Shown here: positions 23,940 to 33,207 of the stretch, piece by piece
How the letters are laid out: every line of letters begins with the position of its first letter
Numbering within the stretch: position 1 is the first letter of the stretch
Source: an uncultured Clostridia bacterium
GTDB taxonomy: Bacteria > Bacillota > Clostridia > TANB77 > CAG-508
Direction: 5' to 3'
Assembly (NCBI GenBank): GCA_944393505.1
Contig: CALYAK010000006.1
Span: forward strand, 17,015-81,014
DNA: 64,000 nucleotides
Translations under genes and position numbers: made by a program
Notes under the pieces: generated by a model
The model's database searches: none
What the model was told of the DNA's origin: nothing
Seen by the model: only the letters and a program-made list of their open reading frames with translations

Positions 23940-25058
23940 ATGGAAAATAAAGAAGATTGGGACAAGTTAAGAGTGTGGCAACAAAAGAAAGAGCATGAAA
24001 AGAAACAAGAGTTAGAAGCAAGGAGTCATCCACATAAAGGAATGCAGGAGGATCATAGTACACGAATCAGTTACTTTTTGAAAGATGCGAAAGAATTTAT
24101 TGTAATGCATTTGGACTTGCTTTTTCTAGTTTTTATAACTATTGTAGCTTGCGGTCTTTTAGCTGTTTGGAAAATGAGTACGGACGTGAAAGTAGACGAA
24201 TACTTTGAAGGAAGATATCAAGAAGGAATGATTCTATTATCGGAAACAGAAGAAATTAATGGAAACGAGAAAAGATTTCAATATGTTTTAGCACTTGAAA
24301 GAAACGAAGAAATCAAATTTCATGCAAAACGTTTTGGAGGATCATGGGAAGATGATTTAAAAAATCGAGAATTACAATACTATTTCGAAACATGGGACAG
24401 CTCTTTCAAAGAACAATTTGAAGTAAAACAAGAGGAAGAAGAATCGTTGCTTGTAAAATATGAATTGGCCTTTCCAATTGATCAATACGAAGAAATAGGG
24501 CAAGGTCTTCAAGCATTAAGAGAATTTGGAAATTATGTAGGGGAACAGATCGAAACAGAATGGAACGTATTCATTCAGAAAGATGATTTGAAGCTTATAG
24601 ATCTTCAATGGTTACAATCTATGACAGAGGAGGAAGCGGAACAAGAAGCAAGGAGAATTTATGTAAATAATAGCCAAGCGAAAAAGGTCCAAGAAGCAGG
24701 AATAACGGAAGAAGTATTAGAGAAATATTGGAAACCAGATTTCTTAACAGTGGAATTAAATGGAAAACCAATCTTGGACTCAAATGGAAATGCCATAACA
24801 ATGAAGTATCATGAAGATGGATATCAACTTTTCTTAAACCAATCCGTATTAAAAAACATATCGGGTGTTACCAAGATAGAAAAAAATCAAGAAGGAATGG
24901 AAACGTTTCTTTACCGAGGAAAGAAATATACAATTGGAAGTGGAGAAGGTGAAAATTTATTAGAAAATCCATTAACGGAATGGGATCTTGTTCAAATTTT
25001 TGGAGCAACTGTGAAGCATGATTATTCGGAAGAAAAAATAAAAATTGTCATTCCATAA
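23940..25058 (+). CDS. Uncharacterised single-pass membrane protein
   Basis: 372 residues, no family recognised. A charged cytoplasmic N-terminus (about 50 residues, rich in Lys/Glu/His) precedes one membrane helix, LLFLVFITIVACGLLAVW (about 60-77), and a large extracytoplasmic domain. Near the C-terminus FLTVELNGKPILDSNGNA and YRGKKYTIGSGEGENLL look like beta-structure. The topology recalls division or envelope proteins. AAAGGGG precedes the ATG. It sits directly upstream of an L,D-transpeptidase, which has its own promoter, so a wall-related role is only suggested by context. Confidence 0.75.
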   Translation: MENKEDWDKLRVWQQKKEHEKKQELEARSHPHKGMQEDHSTRISYFLKDAKEFIVMHLDLLFLVFITIVACGLLAVWKMSTDVKVDEYFEGRYQEGMILLSETEEINGNEKRFQYVLALERNEEIKFHAKRFGGSWEDDLKNRELQYYFETWDSSFKEQFEVKQEEEESLLVKYELAFPIDQYEEIGQGLQALREFGNYVGEQIETEWNVFIQKDDLKLIDLQWLQSMTEEEAEQEARRIYVNNSQAKKVQEAGITEEVLEKYWKPDFLTVELNGKPILDSNGNAITMKYHEDGYQLFLNQSVLKNISGVTKIEKNQEGMETFLYRGKKYTIGSGEGENLLENPLTEWDLVQIFGATVKHDYSEEKIKIVIP

Positions 25059-25069
25059 AACCAAAAAAA

Positions 25070-25098
25070 TTGACGGAAAAATGATAAAATGGTAAAAT
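25070..25098 (+). promoter_or_regulatory. Promoter of the L,D-transpeptidase gene
   Basis: TTGACG (25070-25075), 17-base spacer ending TGG, TAAAAT (25093-25098). Confidence 0.72.
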
Positions 25099-25133
25099 AA
25101 TTAAAGAAAACGAAAATTAAAAAGGAAAATGAT

Positions 25134-26243
25134 ATGAAAATAGAAACCGATAAAGAGAAAAAAATCATTTTGGCGATCGGAATTGCAGTTTTAGTTGTTG
25201 CAATTATAATTATTTCTTTGGTAGTTTGGAATGTACAAAAAGCAAAAAATGATTCTTCCGACACAACAGAAACTTTTGCTTTAGGAGAAGAAAATATTGA
25301 GCAGACCGAAAATGTTGAGATCATAGATGAATTACAAGATGCAGAAAATGAAATTATTGTATTAGAAGATGAAGAACCAGAAGAAGTGGAGGAAGAGCCA
25401 AAGGAATCCGAAACAAATAAAGTAGATCAAACAGATACGAAAGATTCTGGTACGCCTTATTATATCAAAGTAAATTATGGAGCCCAGGTTGTAACCATTT
25501 ACAAAAAAGATGGAGATGGTAATTATACGGTTCCATATAAAGCTATGGTATGTTCGACAGGAACAGCGACGCCAACAAGTGGAGTTTATAAATTGCCGAA
25601 AAAGTATAAAAAAGCGGTAAAAGCTCGCTGGATTTATTTACAAGGAGATGTTTGGGGGCAATATGGAACCCGTATTACGGGAAACATTCTATTCCATTCG
25701 GTTCCATATGAAAAACAAGATCCAGCTAGTTTAGAATGGTGGGAATATGATAAATTAGGAACAAAAGCATCTTTAGGTTGTATTCGATTAACGGTAATAG
25801 ATGCTAAATGGATTTATGAGAATTGCACAGCTGGAACTCAAGTGGAATTCTATACTTCTTCAGATCCAGGACCTTTTGGAAAACCAAGTGCAAAGAAAAT
25901 ATCCAATGCAGATGAATCAGTAAAAGTTTGGGATCCGACAGATCCGAGTGAAGATAATCCTTGGAAAACTTATCAAGAAGAGACAAAAACAGAGCAACCT
26001 TCCAATAATACAAATCAAATAGAGAATGATGAAAATGACAAAATCATTAATCAAGTAGAAAATACGGAAAGTAATGATGTTTACAATATAGTAAATCAAA
26101 CAAACAACATAGTAAAAAATGAAGTTGTCAATCAAATTTTTACAAATACAATAGCAAATCAAACCAATACTGTTATGACCAATATGGTAAATGCAGTGAA
26201 TAAGATTGGTTTAAATGTTGCGGTAAATCAAATAAAAAAATAA
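25134..26243 (+). CDS. L,D-transpeptidase (YkuD) with Asn-rich tail
   Basis: 369 residues. A membrane anchor (about residues 13-33), an acidic Glu-rich linker (about 45-100), then a YkuD domain from YYIKVNYGAQVVTIYKK. The catalytic region shows ILFHSVPY and LGTKASLGCIRLTVIDAKW, i.e. the H and S-x-G-C-x-R motif with the nucleophilic Cys near residue 220. The enzyme makes 3-3 peptidoglycan cross-links or attaches proteins. The last 85 residues are a low-complexity Asn/Val/Ile/Gln tail with repeated NQ and NT units, unusual for the family. A strong terminator follows. Confidence 0.92.
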   Translation: MKIETDKEKKIILAIGIAVLVVAIIIISLVVWNVQKAKNDSSDTTETFALGEENIEQTENVEIIDELQDAENEIIVLEDEEPEEVEEEPKESETNKVDQTDTKDSGTPYYIKVNYGAQVVTIYKKDGDGNYTVPYKAMVCSTGTATPTSGVYKLPKKYKKAVKARWIYLQGDVWGQYGTRITGNILFHSVPYEKQDPASLEWWEYDKLGTKASLGCIRLTVIDAKWIYENCTAGTQVEFYTSSDPGPFGKPSAKKISNADESVKVWDPTDPSEDNPWKTYQEETKTEQPSNNTNQIENDENDKIINQVENTESNDVYNIVNQTNNIVKNEVVNQIFTNTIANQTNTVMTNMVNAVNKIGLNVAVNQIKK

Positions 26244-26252
26244 GGGATAAAA

Positions 26253-26289
26253 AGCAAGAGGCACCGAATTCGGTGCCTTTTTGCTTGCT
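26253..26289 (+). terminator. Terminator of the L,D-transpeptidase gene
   Basis: AGGCACCGAA pairs perfectly with TTCGGTGCCT, then TTTT; flanking AAGCAAG/CTTGCTT extends the stem. Confidence 0.92.
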
Positions 26290-26355
26290 CAAAATTTGTT
26301 TGTTAACTGCCATTAGATTAGCAGAATACTAGGAAAATAGTTCTTTTTCAGTTGC

Positions 26356-26865
26356 TTACTGACAATAGGTTAAGGCATATAGAAGCATAAAGTGAGCAAA
26401 CTTGAAAGTTTGGTAAGCTTCTCCTTCCGAGATGGTAGGACGATTCGATAACAGGTGACAAACAGGGATGTAAGAAGATGTATCTGCGTCCCAGAGTTCT
26501 TTTGTGGGAGCAATATCGAGTGCGAGAAAAGTAGCCATGTATTGATTTTTCAAAAAGATGTCGATGACATACCAGTCTGGATGTGCGTCAATGCGCTTAA
26601 AGAAAATGAGGGAGCGATCCGTTTCATTTTCCATGGTTTCAGTCTGAACATAGAAATGAGATGGAGACTCTGGTAACTTCTGACAAGGATACGAATCCGA
26701 GAACACATCTTGAAACAGATTGGTAGCGGTTTGGCTTAGATCAATTCGAGGGATACTTGTTAGGTCCGCAGGGATAAATGAAGCTTTTGCGAGAGATAAC
26801 AGCTCTTCTGATGTGAAGTCTGCTAGATACCGTTTACTTACTTGTTGCCATCGGATCGGAAACAT
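26356..26865 (-). CDS. Uncharacterised 169-aa protein of atypical composition
   Basis: I do not recognise the family. The start at 26865 has AAAGGAGG about 9 bases upstream. It appears soluble: an acidic-aromatic protein with RSLIFFKRIDAHPDWYVIDI (about residues 84-103) and FLALDIAPTKELWDADTSSY. It ends in a hydrophobic FKFAHFMLLYALTYC. A hand count of 480 bases inside the gene gives about 43% G+C against roughly 30% in nearby genes. It is isolated on the minus strand between two plus-strand operons. Composition and orientation suggest acquisition; function unknown. Confidence 0.7.
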   Translation of the reverse strand: MFPIRWQQVSKRYLADFTSEELLSLAKASFIPADLTSIPRIDLSQTATNLFQDVFSDSYPCQKLPESPSHFYVQTETMENETDRSLIFFKRIDAHPDWYVIDIFLKNQYMATFLALDIAPTKELWDADTSSYIPVCHLLSNRPTISEGEAYQTFKFAHFMLLYALTYCQ

Positions 26866-26953
26866 GCAAACAATCCTCCTTTTTTTGAGCTGATAAGTTA
26901 ATACGAACAGATCAATTATAGCATGCTTTCGAGGAAAAGTAAAATAAAAGAAG

Positions 26954-26982
26954 TTGACGAAAGGATAAGAGACTGATATAAT
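26954..26982 (+). promoter_or_regulatory. Promoter of dapF-dapL
   Basis: TTGACG (26954-26959), 17-base spacer with TGA at its end, TATAAT (26977-26982). No lysine riboswitch was recognised in the 65-base leader. Confidence 0.78.
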
Positions 26983-27049
26983 GCAACACGTAGTAATAAG
27001 ATATAATTATATTTTATTTGCATATTAATACCTATAAGAGGTGAAATCT

Positions 27050-27907
27050 ATGTTAAAATTTACAAAAATGGAAGGGCTAGGGAATGACTATGTTTATATG
27101 GATTGTACAGGAGAACAAACCATAAAAAACATACCATACCTAGCTCAATTTGTTAGTGATCGTCATTTTGGAATCGGATCCGATGGATTAATTCTCATTT
27201 GCAAAAGTGAAGTGGCAGATTTTAAAATGAGAATGTTCAATTATGATGGTTCGGAAGCAGAAATGTGCGGAAACGGAATCCGCTGTGTTGGAAAATTTGT
27301 TTATGATAAAGGACTAACACAAAAACAAGAAGTATCCATTGAAACATTAGCAGGAATTAAAGTACTAAAACTAAATGTGGAAAATGGAAAAGTAAAAACG
27401 GTACGAGTGGATATGGGAAAACCAATCTTGGATCCAGCACAAATACCGGTAAAATCACAAGAAAATCCAGTACAAAACTTAAGAATTACAGCAGAAGGAA
27501 GAGAATTTGTTTTTTCTTGTGTTTCAATGGGAAATCCTCATGCGATTACCAAAGTAGAAAAAGTAAAAGATTTTGAAGTAGAAAAATATGGAAAAGTCAT
27601 AGAAGTAGATGAACATTTTCCAAAAAGAACCAATGTGGAGTTTATTGAAATTGTAGATGAAAGCCACATTAAAATGAGAGTTTGGGAAAGAGGAGCAGGA
27701 GAAACACTTGCTTGTGGAACAGGTGCGTGTGCAACAGCAGTTGCTTGTTTCCTAAATGGTTATACGAAAAGAAATGTTATGGTTGAGCTATTAGGAGGCT
27801 CTTTACAAATCGAATGGGACGAAGAAACGGATCATGTCTATATGACAGGACCTGCTCGTACTGTTTTTGAGGGAGAAATCGAAGAAAAGGAGAAAGAAAA
27901 TGATTAA
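27050..27907 (+). CDS. dapF: Diaminopimelate epimerase
   Basis: Interconverts LL- and meso-diaminopimelate for peptidoglycan and lysine. 285 residues. The two catalytic cysteines are visible in [14 protein letters not shown] (about residue 74) and [13 protein letters not shown] (about 220), with the N-terminal [14 protein letters not shown] 27050 is chosen because AGAGGTGA precedes it by 5 bases; an in-frame GTG three codons earlier is part of that ribosome site. The stop overlaps dapL by 8 bases, so consecutive enzymes of the DAP aminotransferase pathway are co-expressed. Confidence 0.96.
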   Translation: MLKFTKMEGLGNDYVYMDCTGEQTIKNIPYLAQFVSDRHFGIGSDGLILICKSEVADFKMRMFNYDGSEAEMCGNGIRCVGKFVYDKGLTQKQEVSIETLAGIKVLKLNVENGKVKTVRVDMGKPILDPAQIPVKSQENPVQNLRITAEGREFVFSCVSMGNPHAITKVEKVKDFEVEKYGKVIEVDEHFPKRTNVEFIEIVDESHIKMRVWERGAGETLACGTGACATAVACFLNGYTKRNVMVELLGGSLQIEWDEETDHVYMTGPARTVFEGEIEEKEKEND

Positions 27908-29111
27908 AATTAATGAAAACTTTTTAAAATTAGAACAAAGCTACCTATTTTCAACCATTGCAAAGAAAGTAGCGGCTTTCCAAAAAGAAAATCCGGATAA
28001 AAAAGTGATCAAATTAGGAATTGGAGATGTAACAAGACCACTTCCAAGCGTTGTAATTGAAGCAATGAAAAAAGCGGCAGAAGAACAAGGAAGTGCAGAA
28101 ACGTTTCGCGGATATGGACCAGAACAAGGATATGATTTCCTGAGAGAAAAGATTCAAAAACAAGATTATTTCGATCGAGGAATTGCAATTGATATCGATG
28201 AAATTTTTGTATCAGATGGAGCAAAATGTGATACGGGGAATATTGTTGACTTATTTGCAGAAGATAATATGGTAGCAATCACAGATCCGGTTTATCCAGT
28301 TTATCGAGATACCAATCTAATGAGTGGAAGAAAAAAAATTATCTATATGCCATCTACAGCAGAAAATCATTTTAATCCAGATTTCCCAAATGAAGTGCCA
28401 GATATTATTTACTTATGTAATCCCAATAATCCAACAGGAACTACAATGGATCGTGAAGAAGTAGAAAAATGGGTTCATTATGCAAAAGAAAACAAATCGA
28501 TTATCCTTTATGATTCTGCTTATGAAGCATTCGTAGAAGATAAAAATGTTCCAAGAAGCATTTTTGAAATTGAAGGAGCAAAAGAAGTTGCTATTGAATT
28601 TCGTAGTTTTTCGAAAACAGCCGGTTTTACGGGAATGCGCTGTGCCTATACGATTGTTCCCAAACAAGTAAAAGCTTATACGGAAAAAGGAGAAGCTGTT
28701 TTCTTAAATGCTTTATGGAACCGTAGACAATGTACAAAATTTAATGGCGTTAGTTATATCATTCAAAGAGGAGCAGAAGCGATCTATTCAGAAGAAGGAC
28801 AAAAACAAATTCAAGAAAATATTGCTTATTACAAAGAAAATGCAAAAATAATTCGAGAAGGATTAATAAAGGCTGGATTTACTATCTATGGAGGAGTTGA
28901 TTCCCCATATATTTGGCTAAAGGTTCCGGAAGGTCTTTCTTCTTGGGAATTTTTTGATGAATTGTTAGAAAAAGCAAATGTTGTCGGAACACCAGGAGTT
29001 GGTTTTGGATCTTGTGGCGAGGGATATTTTCGTTTGACGGCATTTGGAACAAAAGAAAATACCATAGAAGCAGTAAAAAGAATTGTAGAAAAATATTGCC
29101 AAACACGTTAA
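27900..29111 (+). CDS. dapL: LL-diaminopimelate aminotransferase
   Basis: PLP enzyme converting tetrahydrodipicolinate directly to LL-DAP, bypassing the succinylase/acetylase routes. 403 residues. Fold type I motifs: [36 protein letters not shown], and the PLP lysine in [13 protein letters not shown] (about residue 240). The specific [17 protein letters not shown] segment marks DapL rather than general aminotransferases. ATG 27900 follows AAGGAG and overlaps dapF. Confidence 0.95.
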   Translation: MIKINENFLKLEQSYLFSTIAKKVAAFQKENPDKKVIKLGIGDVTRPLPSVVIEAMKKAAEEQGSAETFRGYGPEQGYDFLREKIQKQDYFDRGIAIDIDEIFVSDGAKCDTGNIVDLFAEDNMVAITDPVYPVYRDTNLMSGRKKIIYMPSTAENHFNPDFPNEVPDIIYLCNPNNPTGTTMDREEVEKWVHYAKENKSIILYDSAYEAFVEDKNVPRSIFEIEGAKEVAIEFRSFSKTAGFTGMRCAYTIVPKQVKAYTEKGEAVFLNALWNRRQCTKFNGVSYIIQRGAEAIYSEEGQKQIQENIAYYKENAKIIREGLIKAGFTIYGGVDSPYIWLKVPEGLSSWEFFDELLEKANVVGTPGVGFGSCGEGYFRLTAFGTKENTIEAVKRIVEKYCQTR

Positions 29112-29124
29112 TCTATGGTAAAAT
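29096..29124 (+). promoter_or_regulatory. Promoter of rpsO inside the dapL end
   Basis: TTGCCA (29096-29101), 17-base spacer ending TGG, TAAAAT (29119-29124). The 87-base leader to rpsO may carry an S15-binding structure, which I could not fold confidently. Confidence 0.65.
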
Positions 29125-29211
29125 ATATACGTTAGTAGCCTATTACTTGGTTTTTGGATCAAACACCACAAAGACTCAGTTTTAGGAAAAAGAATTAGGG
29201 AGGTGTAAATC

Positions 29212-29475
29212 ATGACAAAAGAAAGAAAACAAGAAATCATTGCAACTTATAAAAGAGATGAAAAAGATACTGGTTCACCAGAAGTTCAAATTGCTCTTTT
29301 AACAGAAAGAATCAATGAATTAACAGAGCATTTAAAAGTTCACACAAAGGATAATCATTCTAGAAGAGGACTTTTAAAAATGGTAGGATCTAGAAGAAAT
29401 CTATTAAACTACCTTGCAAAAAAAGATATCCAAAGATATAGAGATATAGTAGAAAAATTAAATTTAAGAAAATAA
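29212..29475 (+). CDS. rpsO: 30S ribosomal protein S15
   Basis: 87 residues, full family length. Recognised by [37 protein letters not shown] and [15 protein letters not shown]. It binds 16S rRNA in the platform of the small subunit. GGGAGGTG lies 7 bases before the ATG. rpsO-pnp order is the conserved bacterial arrangement. Overlapping hairpins follow the stop. Confidence 0.98.
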   Translation: MTKERKQEIIATYKRDEKDTGSPEVQIALLTERINELTEHLKVHTKDNHSRRGLLKMVGSRRNLLNYLAKKDIQRYRDIVEKLNLRK

Positions 29476-29483
29476 TTTGATGC

Positions 29484-29524
29484 ATTGGACGTTTTGCAAA
29501 TTCTGCTTAACGTCCAATTTGCAA
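29484..29524 (+). terminator. Overlapping alternative hairpins between rpsO and pnp
   Basis: ATTGGACGTT (29484-29493) pairs with AACGTCCAAT (29509-29518). TTGCAAATT (29494-29502) pairs with AATTTGCAA (29516-29524). The two stems share bases and cannot form together. The first resembles a partial terminator. Confidence 0.6.
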
Positions 29525-29685
29525 GTTATTTAAAAAAGGGTTTGAAATTAGTAAGTAGCTTGTCTAATGTGCTAAGAAAAAAAGATGAAAAGAATCATAG
29601 CATATTATAGAGGTTACGCTAATTCAAACACCGAAAAGTTTTGAAAGAAAGGAGTGTATGACAAAAAAGTCATACAAAAAGTAGT

Positions 29686-31821
29686 ATGTTTAAAACTTAT
29701 ACGACAGAATTAGCGGGCAGAAGCCTAACGATTGAAACAGGAAAGGTGGCAGGACTTGCCAATGGTAGTGTTTGGGTAAGATATGGTGATACCGTTGTTA
29801 TGGTTAATGTAACAGCAGCTAAAGAACCAAAAGAAGGAATTGATTTTTTTCCACTATCGGTAGATTATGAAGAAAAATTATACTCTGTAGGAAAAATTCC
29901 GGGAGGATTTACGAAAAGAGAAGGGAAACCAGCTGAAAAAGCAATTTTAACATCAAGAGCAATTGATCGACCATTAAGACCATTATTCCCAAAAGATTTT
30001 CGTAATGATGTATGTGTTGTGGCGACCGTTTTATCCGTAGACCAAGACAATTCACCAGAAGTATGTGCCATGATTGGTGCATCTGCTGCATTATCCATTT
30101 CGGATATTCCATTTGGAGGACCAACAGCGGCAGTTAATGTGGGGTATGTAGATGATCAAATTATTATTAATCCAACTGCAGAACAAAGAGAGAAAAGTAG
30201 ATTAAATTTAACAGTAGCTGCAACGATGGAAAAAATCACGATGATTGAAGCAGGAGCAGATGAAATTCCAAATCATATTATGCTAGAAGCAATTAAACAA
30301 GCACATGAAGCAATTAAAAAAATCTGTAACTTTATTTCTGATATCAAAGCAGAAATTGGAAAAGAAAAATTTGCTTATCAATCTTTTGCAGTAGATCCAG
30401 AAGTTTATGCTGAAATTGAAGAGAACTTTAAAGATCGTATGTATCAAGATGTACAAGCAACAGACAAAGAAGTAAGAGACGCTAATATTGATAAAATTAC
30501 AGAAGATATTACAAATTATTATATCGAAAAACATGGAGAAGAAGCAGCAGAAGAAAAACAAAGAGATATTGCAGATAGTATCCATGACCTAGAGAAAAAA
30601 TGTGTTAGAGAAATGATTCTAAAAGAACATAAAAGACCAGATGGAAGAAAAATCGATGAAATTCGCCCACTTTCTTGTGAGGTTGGTGTTCTTCCGAGAG
30701 TACATGGTAGTGCGATCTTTACAAGAGGACAAACACAAGTACTTTCAGTTGCTACTTTAGGAATGAAAAGTGAAGAACAAATGCTAGATGGAATTGATGA
30801 AGAAGAATCAAAACGTTATATGCATCATTATAACTTCCCATCCTACAGTGTGGGGGAAGCAAGACCTTCTAGAGGACCTGGAAGAAGAGAAATTGGACAT
30901 GGAGCTTTAGCAGAAAAAGCATTAGTTCCAGTAATTCCTTCTGTTGATGAATTCCCATATTCAATTCGTGTTGTTTCAGAAGTATTATCTTCTAATGGAT
31001 CAACATCGCAAGCTAGTATTTGCGGAAGTACACTTGCTCTAATGGATGCAGGTGTTCCAATTAAAAAACCAGTAGCTGGAATTTCAACTGGACTTGTAAC
31101 CGATAAAGAAGATCCAAATAACTATATCATGTTAACGGATATCCAAGGAATCGAAGATTTCTTTGGAGATATGGATTTTAAAGTTGGTGGTACAAAAGAT
31201 GGAATTACAGCAATTCAAGTAGACATTAAAATTGATGGTTTAACATATGATATCATTAAAGAAGCTTTTGAAAGAACAAAAGTAGCAAGAGACTATATCT
31301 TAGATGAAGTTATGTTAAAACAAATTGCAAAACCAAGAGAAGAATTATCTCCATTTGCTCCAAGAATTGTAACAACCATGATTCCAGTTGATAAAATTAA
31401 AGATGTCATTGGAACAGGTGGAAAAACGATTAATCAAATTATTGATGCTACTGGAGTAAAAATCGATATCGAAGAAGATGGACGTGTATGCATCTATTCT
31501 TCCGATGATGAGAGTGCATTAAAAGCATTAAAAATGATTGAATTAATCACAAGAGAGATTGAAGTAGGCGGAGTTTATGAGGGAACCGTTAGTCGTATCG
31601 TAAACTTTGGTGCTTTCATTGACTTAGGTGCAGGAAAAGAAGGACTACTTCATATTTCTAAAATTTCAAGCAAAAGAGTCGAAAAAGTAGAAGATGTTCT
31701 TTCGGTTGGTGATGAAGTAAAAGTAAAAGTAATTGAAATTGATCACCAAAATCGTATTAATTTAAGTATGAAAGATTTAGAAGCAAAACCAGAAGAACAA
31801 GAAAAAACAGAAGAAGTTTAA
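29686..31821 (+). CDS. pnp: Polyribonucleotide nucleotidyltransferase (PNPase)
   Basis: Phosphorolytic 3'-5' exoribonuclease. 711 residues: RNase PH-like domain 1 (to about 220, with RPLRPLFPKDFRND), helical linker, RNase PH domain 2 with GQTQVLSVATLG and YMHHYNFPSYSVGEARPSRG (about 365-400), then a KH domain (DVIGTGGKTINQIID, about 575) and an S1 domain from GGVYEGTVSRIVNFGAFIDL to about 695. It lies 210 bases behind rpsO; a TTGAAA-17-TAATGT candidate at 29542-29570 could give it a separate promoter. Confidence 0.97.
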   Translation: MFKTYTTELAGRSLTIETGKVAGLANGSVWVRYGDTVVMVNVTAAKEPKEGIDFFPLSVDYEEKLYSVGKIPGGFTKREGKPAEKAILTSRAIDRPLRPLFPKDFRNDVCVVATVLSVDQDNSPEVCAMIGASAALSISDIPFGGPTAAVNVGYVDDQIIINPTAEQREKSRLNLTVAATMEKITMIEAGADEIPNHIMLEAIKQAHEAIKKICNFISDIKAEIGKEKFAYQSFAVDPEVYAEIEENFKDRMYQDVQATDKEVRDANIDKITEDITNYYIEKHGEEAAEEKQRDIADSIHDLEKKCVREMILKEHKRPDGRKIDEIRPLSCEVGVLPRVHGSAIFTRGQTQVLSVATLGMKSEEQMLDGIDEEESKRYMHHYNFPSYSVGEARPSRGPGRREIGHGALAEKALVPVIPSVDEFPYSIRVVSEVLSSNGSTSQASICGSTLALMDAGVPIKKPVAGISTGLVTDKEDPNNYIMLTDIQGIEDFFGDMDFKVGGTKDGITAIQVDIKIDGLTYDIIKEAFERTKVARDYILDEVMLKQIAKPREELSPFAPRIVTTMIPVDKIKDVIGTGGKTINQIIDATGVKIDIEEDGRVCIYSSDDESALKALKMIELITREIEVGGVYEGTVSRIVNFGAFIDLGAGKEGLLHISKISSKRVEKVEDVLSVGDEVKVKVIEIDHQNRINLSMKDLEAKPEEQEKTEEV

Positions 31822-31848
31822 TTTAAGAAAAAGTTAAGGTTCAAAAAG

Positions 31849-31877
31849 TTGCAAAAAAAATCGTATAATAGTATAAT
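31849..31877 (+). promoter_or_regulatory. Promoter of the glycosyltransferase gene
   Basis: TTGCAA (31849-31854), 17-base spacer, TATAAT (31872-31877). Confidence 0.75.
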
Positions 31878-31912
31878 AAGATCGATAAAATAAAAGAAAA
31901 AGGAGAAAAACT

Positions 31913-33142
31913 ATGGAATATCTATATATGTTGCAGCAAGCACTAGCATGGGTTGTAACAATATTTTGGTTATACCAATTAGTCATTAGTATTTGCTCTT
32001 TAGTAAAGTTGAAAGATAAACCGATTTTAGAAAAGAAAGAAAACCGCTTTATGGCAATTATTCCTGCACATAATGAGGAAATGGTAATCGAGAATTTAGT
32101 AAACAGCCTTAAGAATCAAGATTATCCAAAAGATCGATATGATATTTATGTGATTGCAGATAATTGTACAGATCGTACTGCTCAAATTGCAAAAGATGCA
32201 GGAGCAATCGTATATGAACGTTTTGATGCACAACATAAAACAAAAGGTTACTCACTTCAATGGTTTTTGCAACAAAAAATCAAAGAAGATGCACCATATG
32301 ATGCTTTTTGTGTGTTTGATGCAGACAATATTGTAGATGTTAATTTCTTGAAAAATATGAATAAAAAACTATGCCAAGGAGAGACTGTGGTTCAAGGTTA
32401 TCGAGACATCAAAAATCCAACAGATAGTTGGATTACAGCTGGTTATGCTATTTTCTATTGGACCATGAACCGTTTCTATCACTTAGCTCGCTATAACGTA
32501 GGTTTATCTCCTCTAATTAATGGTACTGGTTTTATGGTTCGCTTTGATGTCATCAAACCAGATGGCTGGGATACCAAGACTTTAACAGAGGATATTGAAT
32601 TTTCCTTAAAGAGAATTATTAAAGGACAAAAACTTGGTTGGGCAACCGATGCAATTGTATATGATGAACAACCAGTTGGATTTAAACAATCTTGGTCTCA
32701 AAGATCTAGATGGACGGTAGGACATATTCAATGTATGAAAGAATATACCAAACAATTAGCAGTTGCAGTAAAAGAACATAAAACATTAATGAATTTCGAT
32801 GGTTTATTATATATATTAGGATCAATTCCAATGTTCATTGTGACAATTGCTCTTTTGTTATTAAATTTTGTAATGTATTTTGGATCTGGAATGTCTACGG
32901 CAGAACTAGGAATTAATATTGTAAGATATATTGTTCCAACCTTCTTTTTACCAATTCTTGTAGGAATGATTATCATGAAATTAGATAAAAAGCCAATTAA
33001 ACCAATGGCAAAGGGATTAGCTCTATATCCAGTATTCATGGGATCATGGTTATTGATTAACTTTAAATGTCTATTCAAACAAGATACCAAATGGGAAAAG
33101 ATTGAACACGTTCGAAACATTAAGATTAATGAAGTTGCTTAA
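31913..33142 (+). CDS. Processive family 2 glycosyltransferase
   Basis: 409 residues. An N-terminal membrane helix, a GT2 domain and three C-terminal membrane segments. Motifs of processive synthases are complete: AIIPAHNEEMVIENLV with VIADNCTDRT, the DxD in VFDADNIVD (about residue 140), TLTEDIEFSLK (catalytic Asp, about 225) and QRSRWTVGH (the QxxRW motif, about 260). This places it with cellulose/hyaluronan/N-acetylglucosamine polymer synthases that extrude a polysaccharide. The product cannot be told. A terminator-like hairpin follows. Confidence 0.9.
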   Translation: MEYLYMLQQALAWVVTIFWLYQLVISICSLVKLKDKPILEKKENRFMAIIPAHNEEMVIENLVNSLKNQDYPKDRYDIYVIADNCTDRTAQIAKDAGAIVYERFDAQHKTKGYSLQWFLQQKIKEDAPYDAFCVFDADNIVDVNFLKNMNKKLCQGETVVQGYRDIKNPTDSWITAGYAIFYWTMNRFYHLARYNVGLSPLINGTGFMVRFDVIKPDGWDTKTLTEDIEFSLKRIIKGQKLGWATDAIVYDEQPVGFKQSWSQRSRWTVGHIQCMKEYTKQLAVAVKEHKTLMNFDGLLYILGSIPMFIVTIALLLLNFVMYFGSGMSTAELGINIVRYIVPTFFLPILVGMIIMKLDKKPIKPMAKGLALYPVFMGSWLLINFKCLFKQDTKWEKIEHVRNIKINEVA

Positions 33143-33156
33143 GAAAATAGAAAATC

Positions 33157-33188
33157 AAAAGGCTGACCATAATAAAGTCAGCTTTTTT
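33157..33188 (+). terminator. Terminator after the GT2 gene
   Basis: AAAAGGCTGAC pairs with GTCAGCTTTT, followed by T. It ends just before the ribosome site of the next gene, so read-through may feed that gene. Confidence 0.82.
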
Positions 33189-33207
33189 GGTAAAGGAGAC
33201 GAATCAA

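Noticed and set aside
26983..27049. Lysine riboswitch before dapF
   Set aside because: The leader is only about 65 bases, far too short for the lysine aptamer.
29125..29211. Ribosomal protein S15 leader RNA
   Set aside because: No pairing pattern convincing enough to call a known S15 leader by eye.
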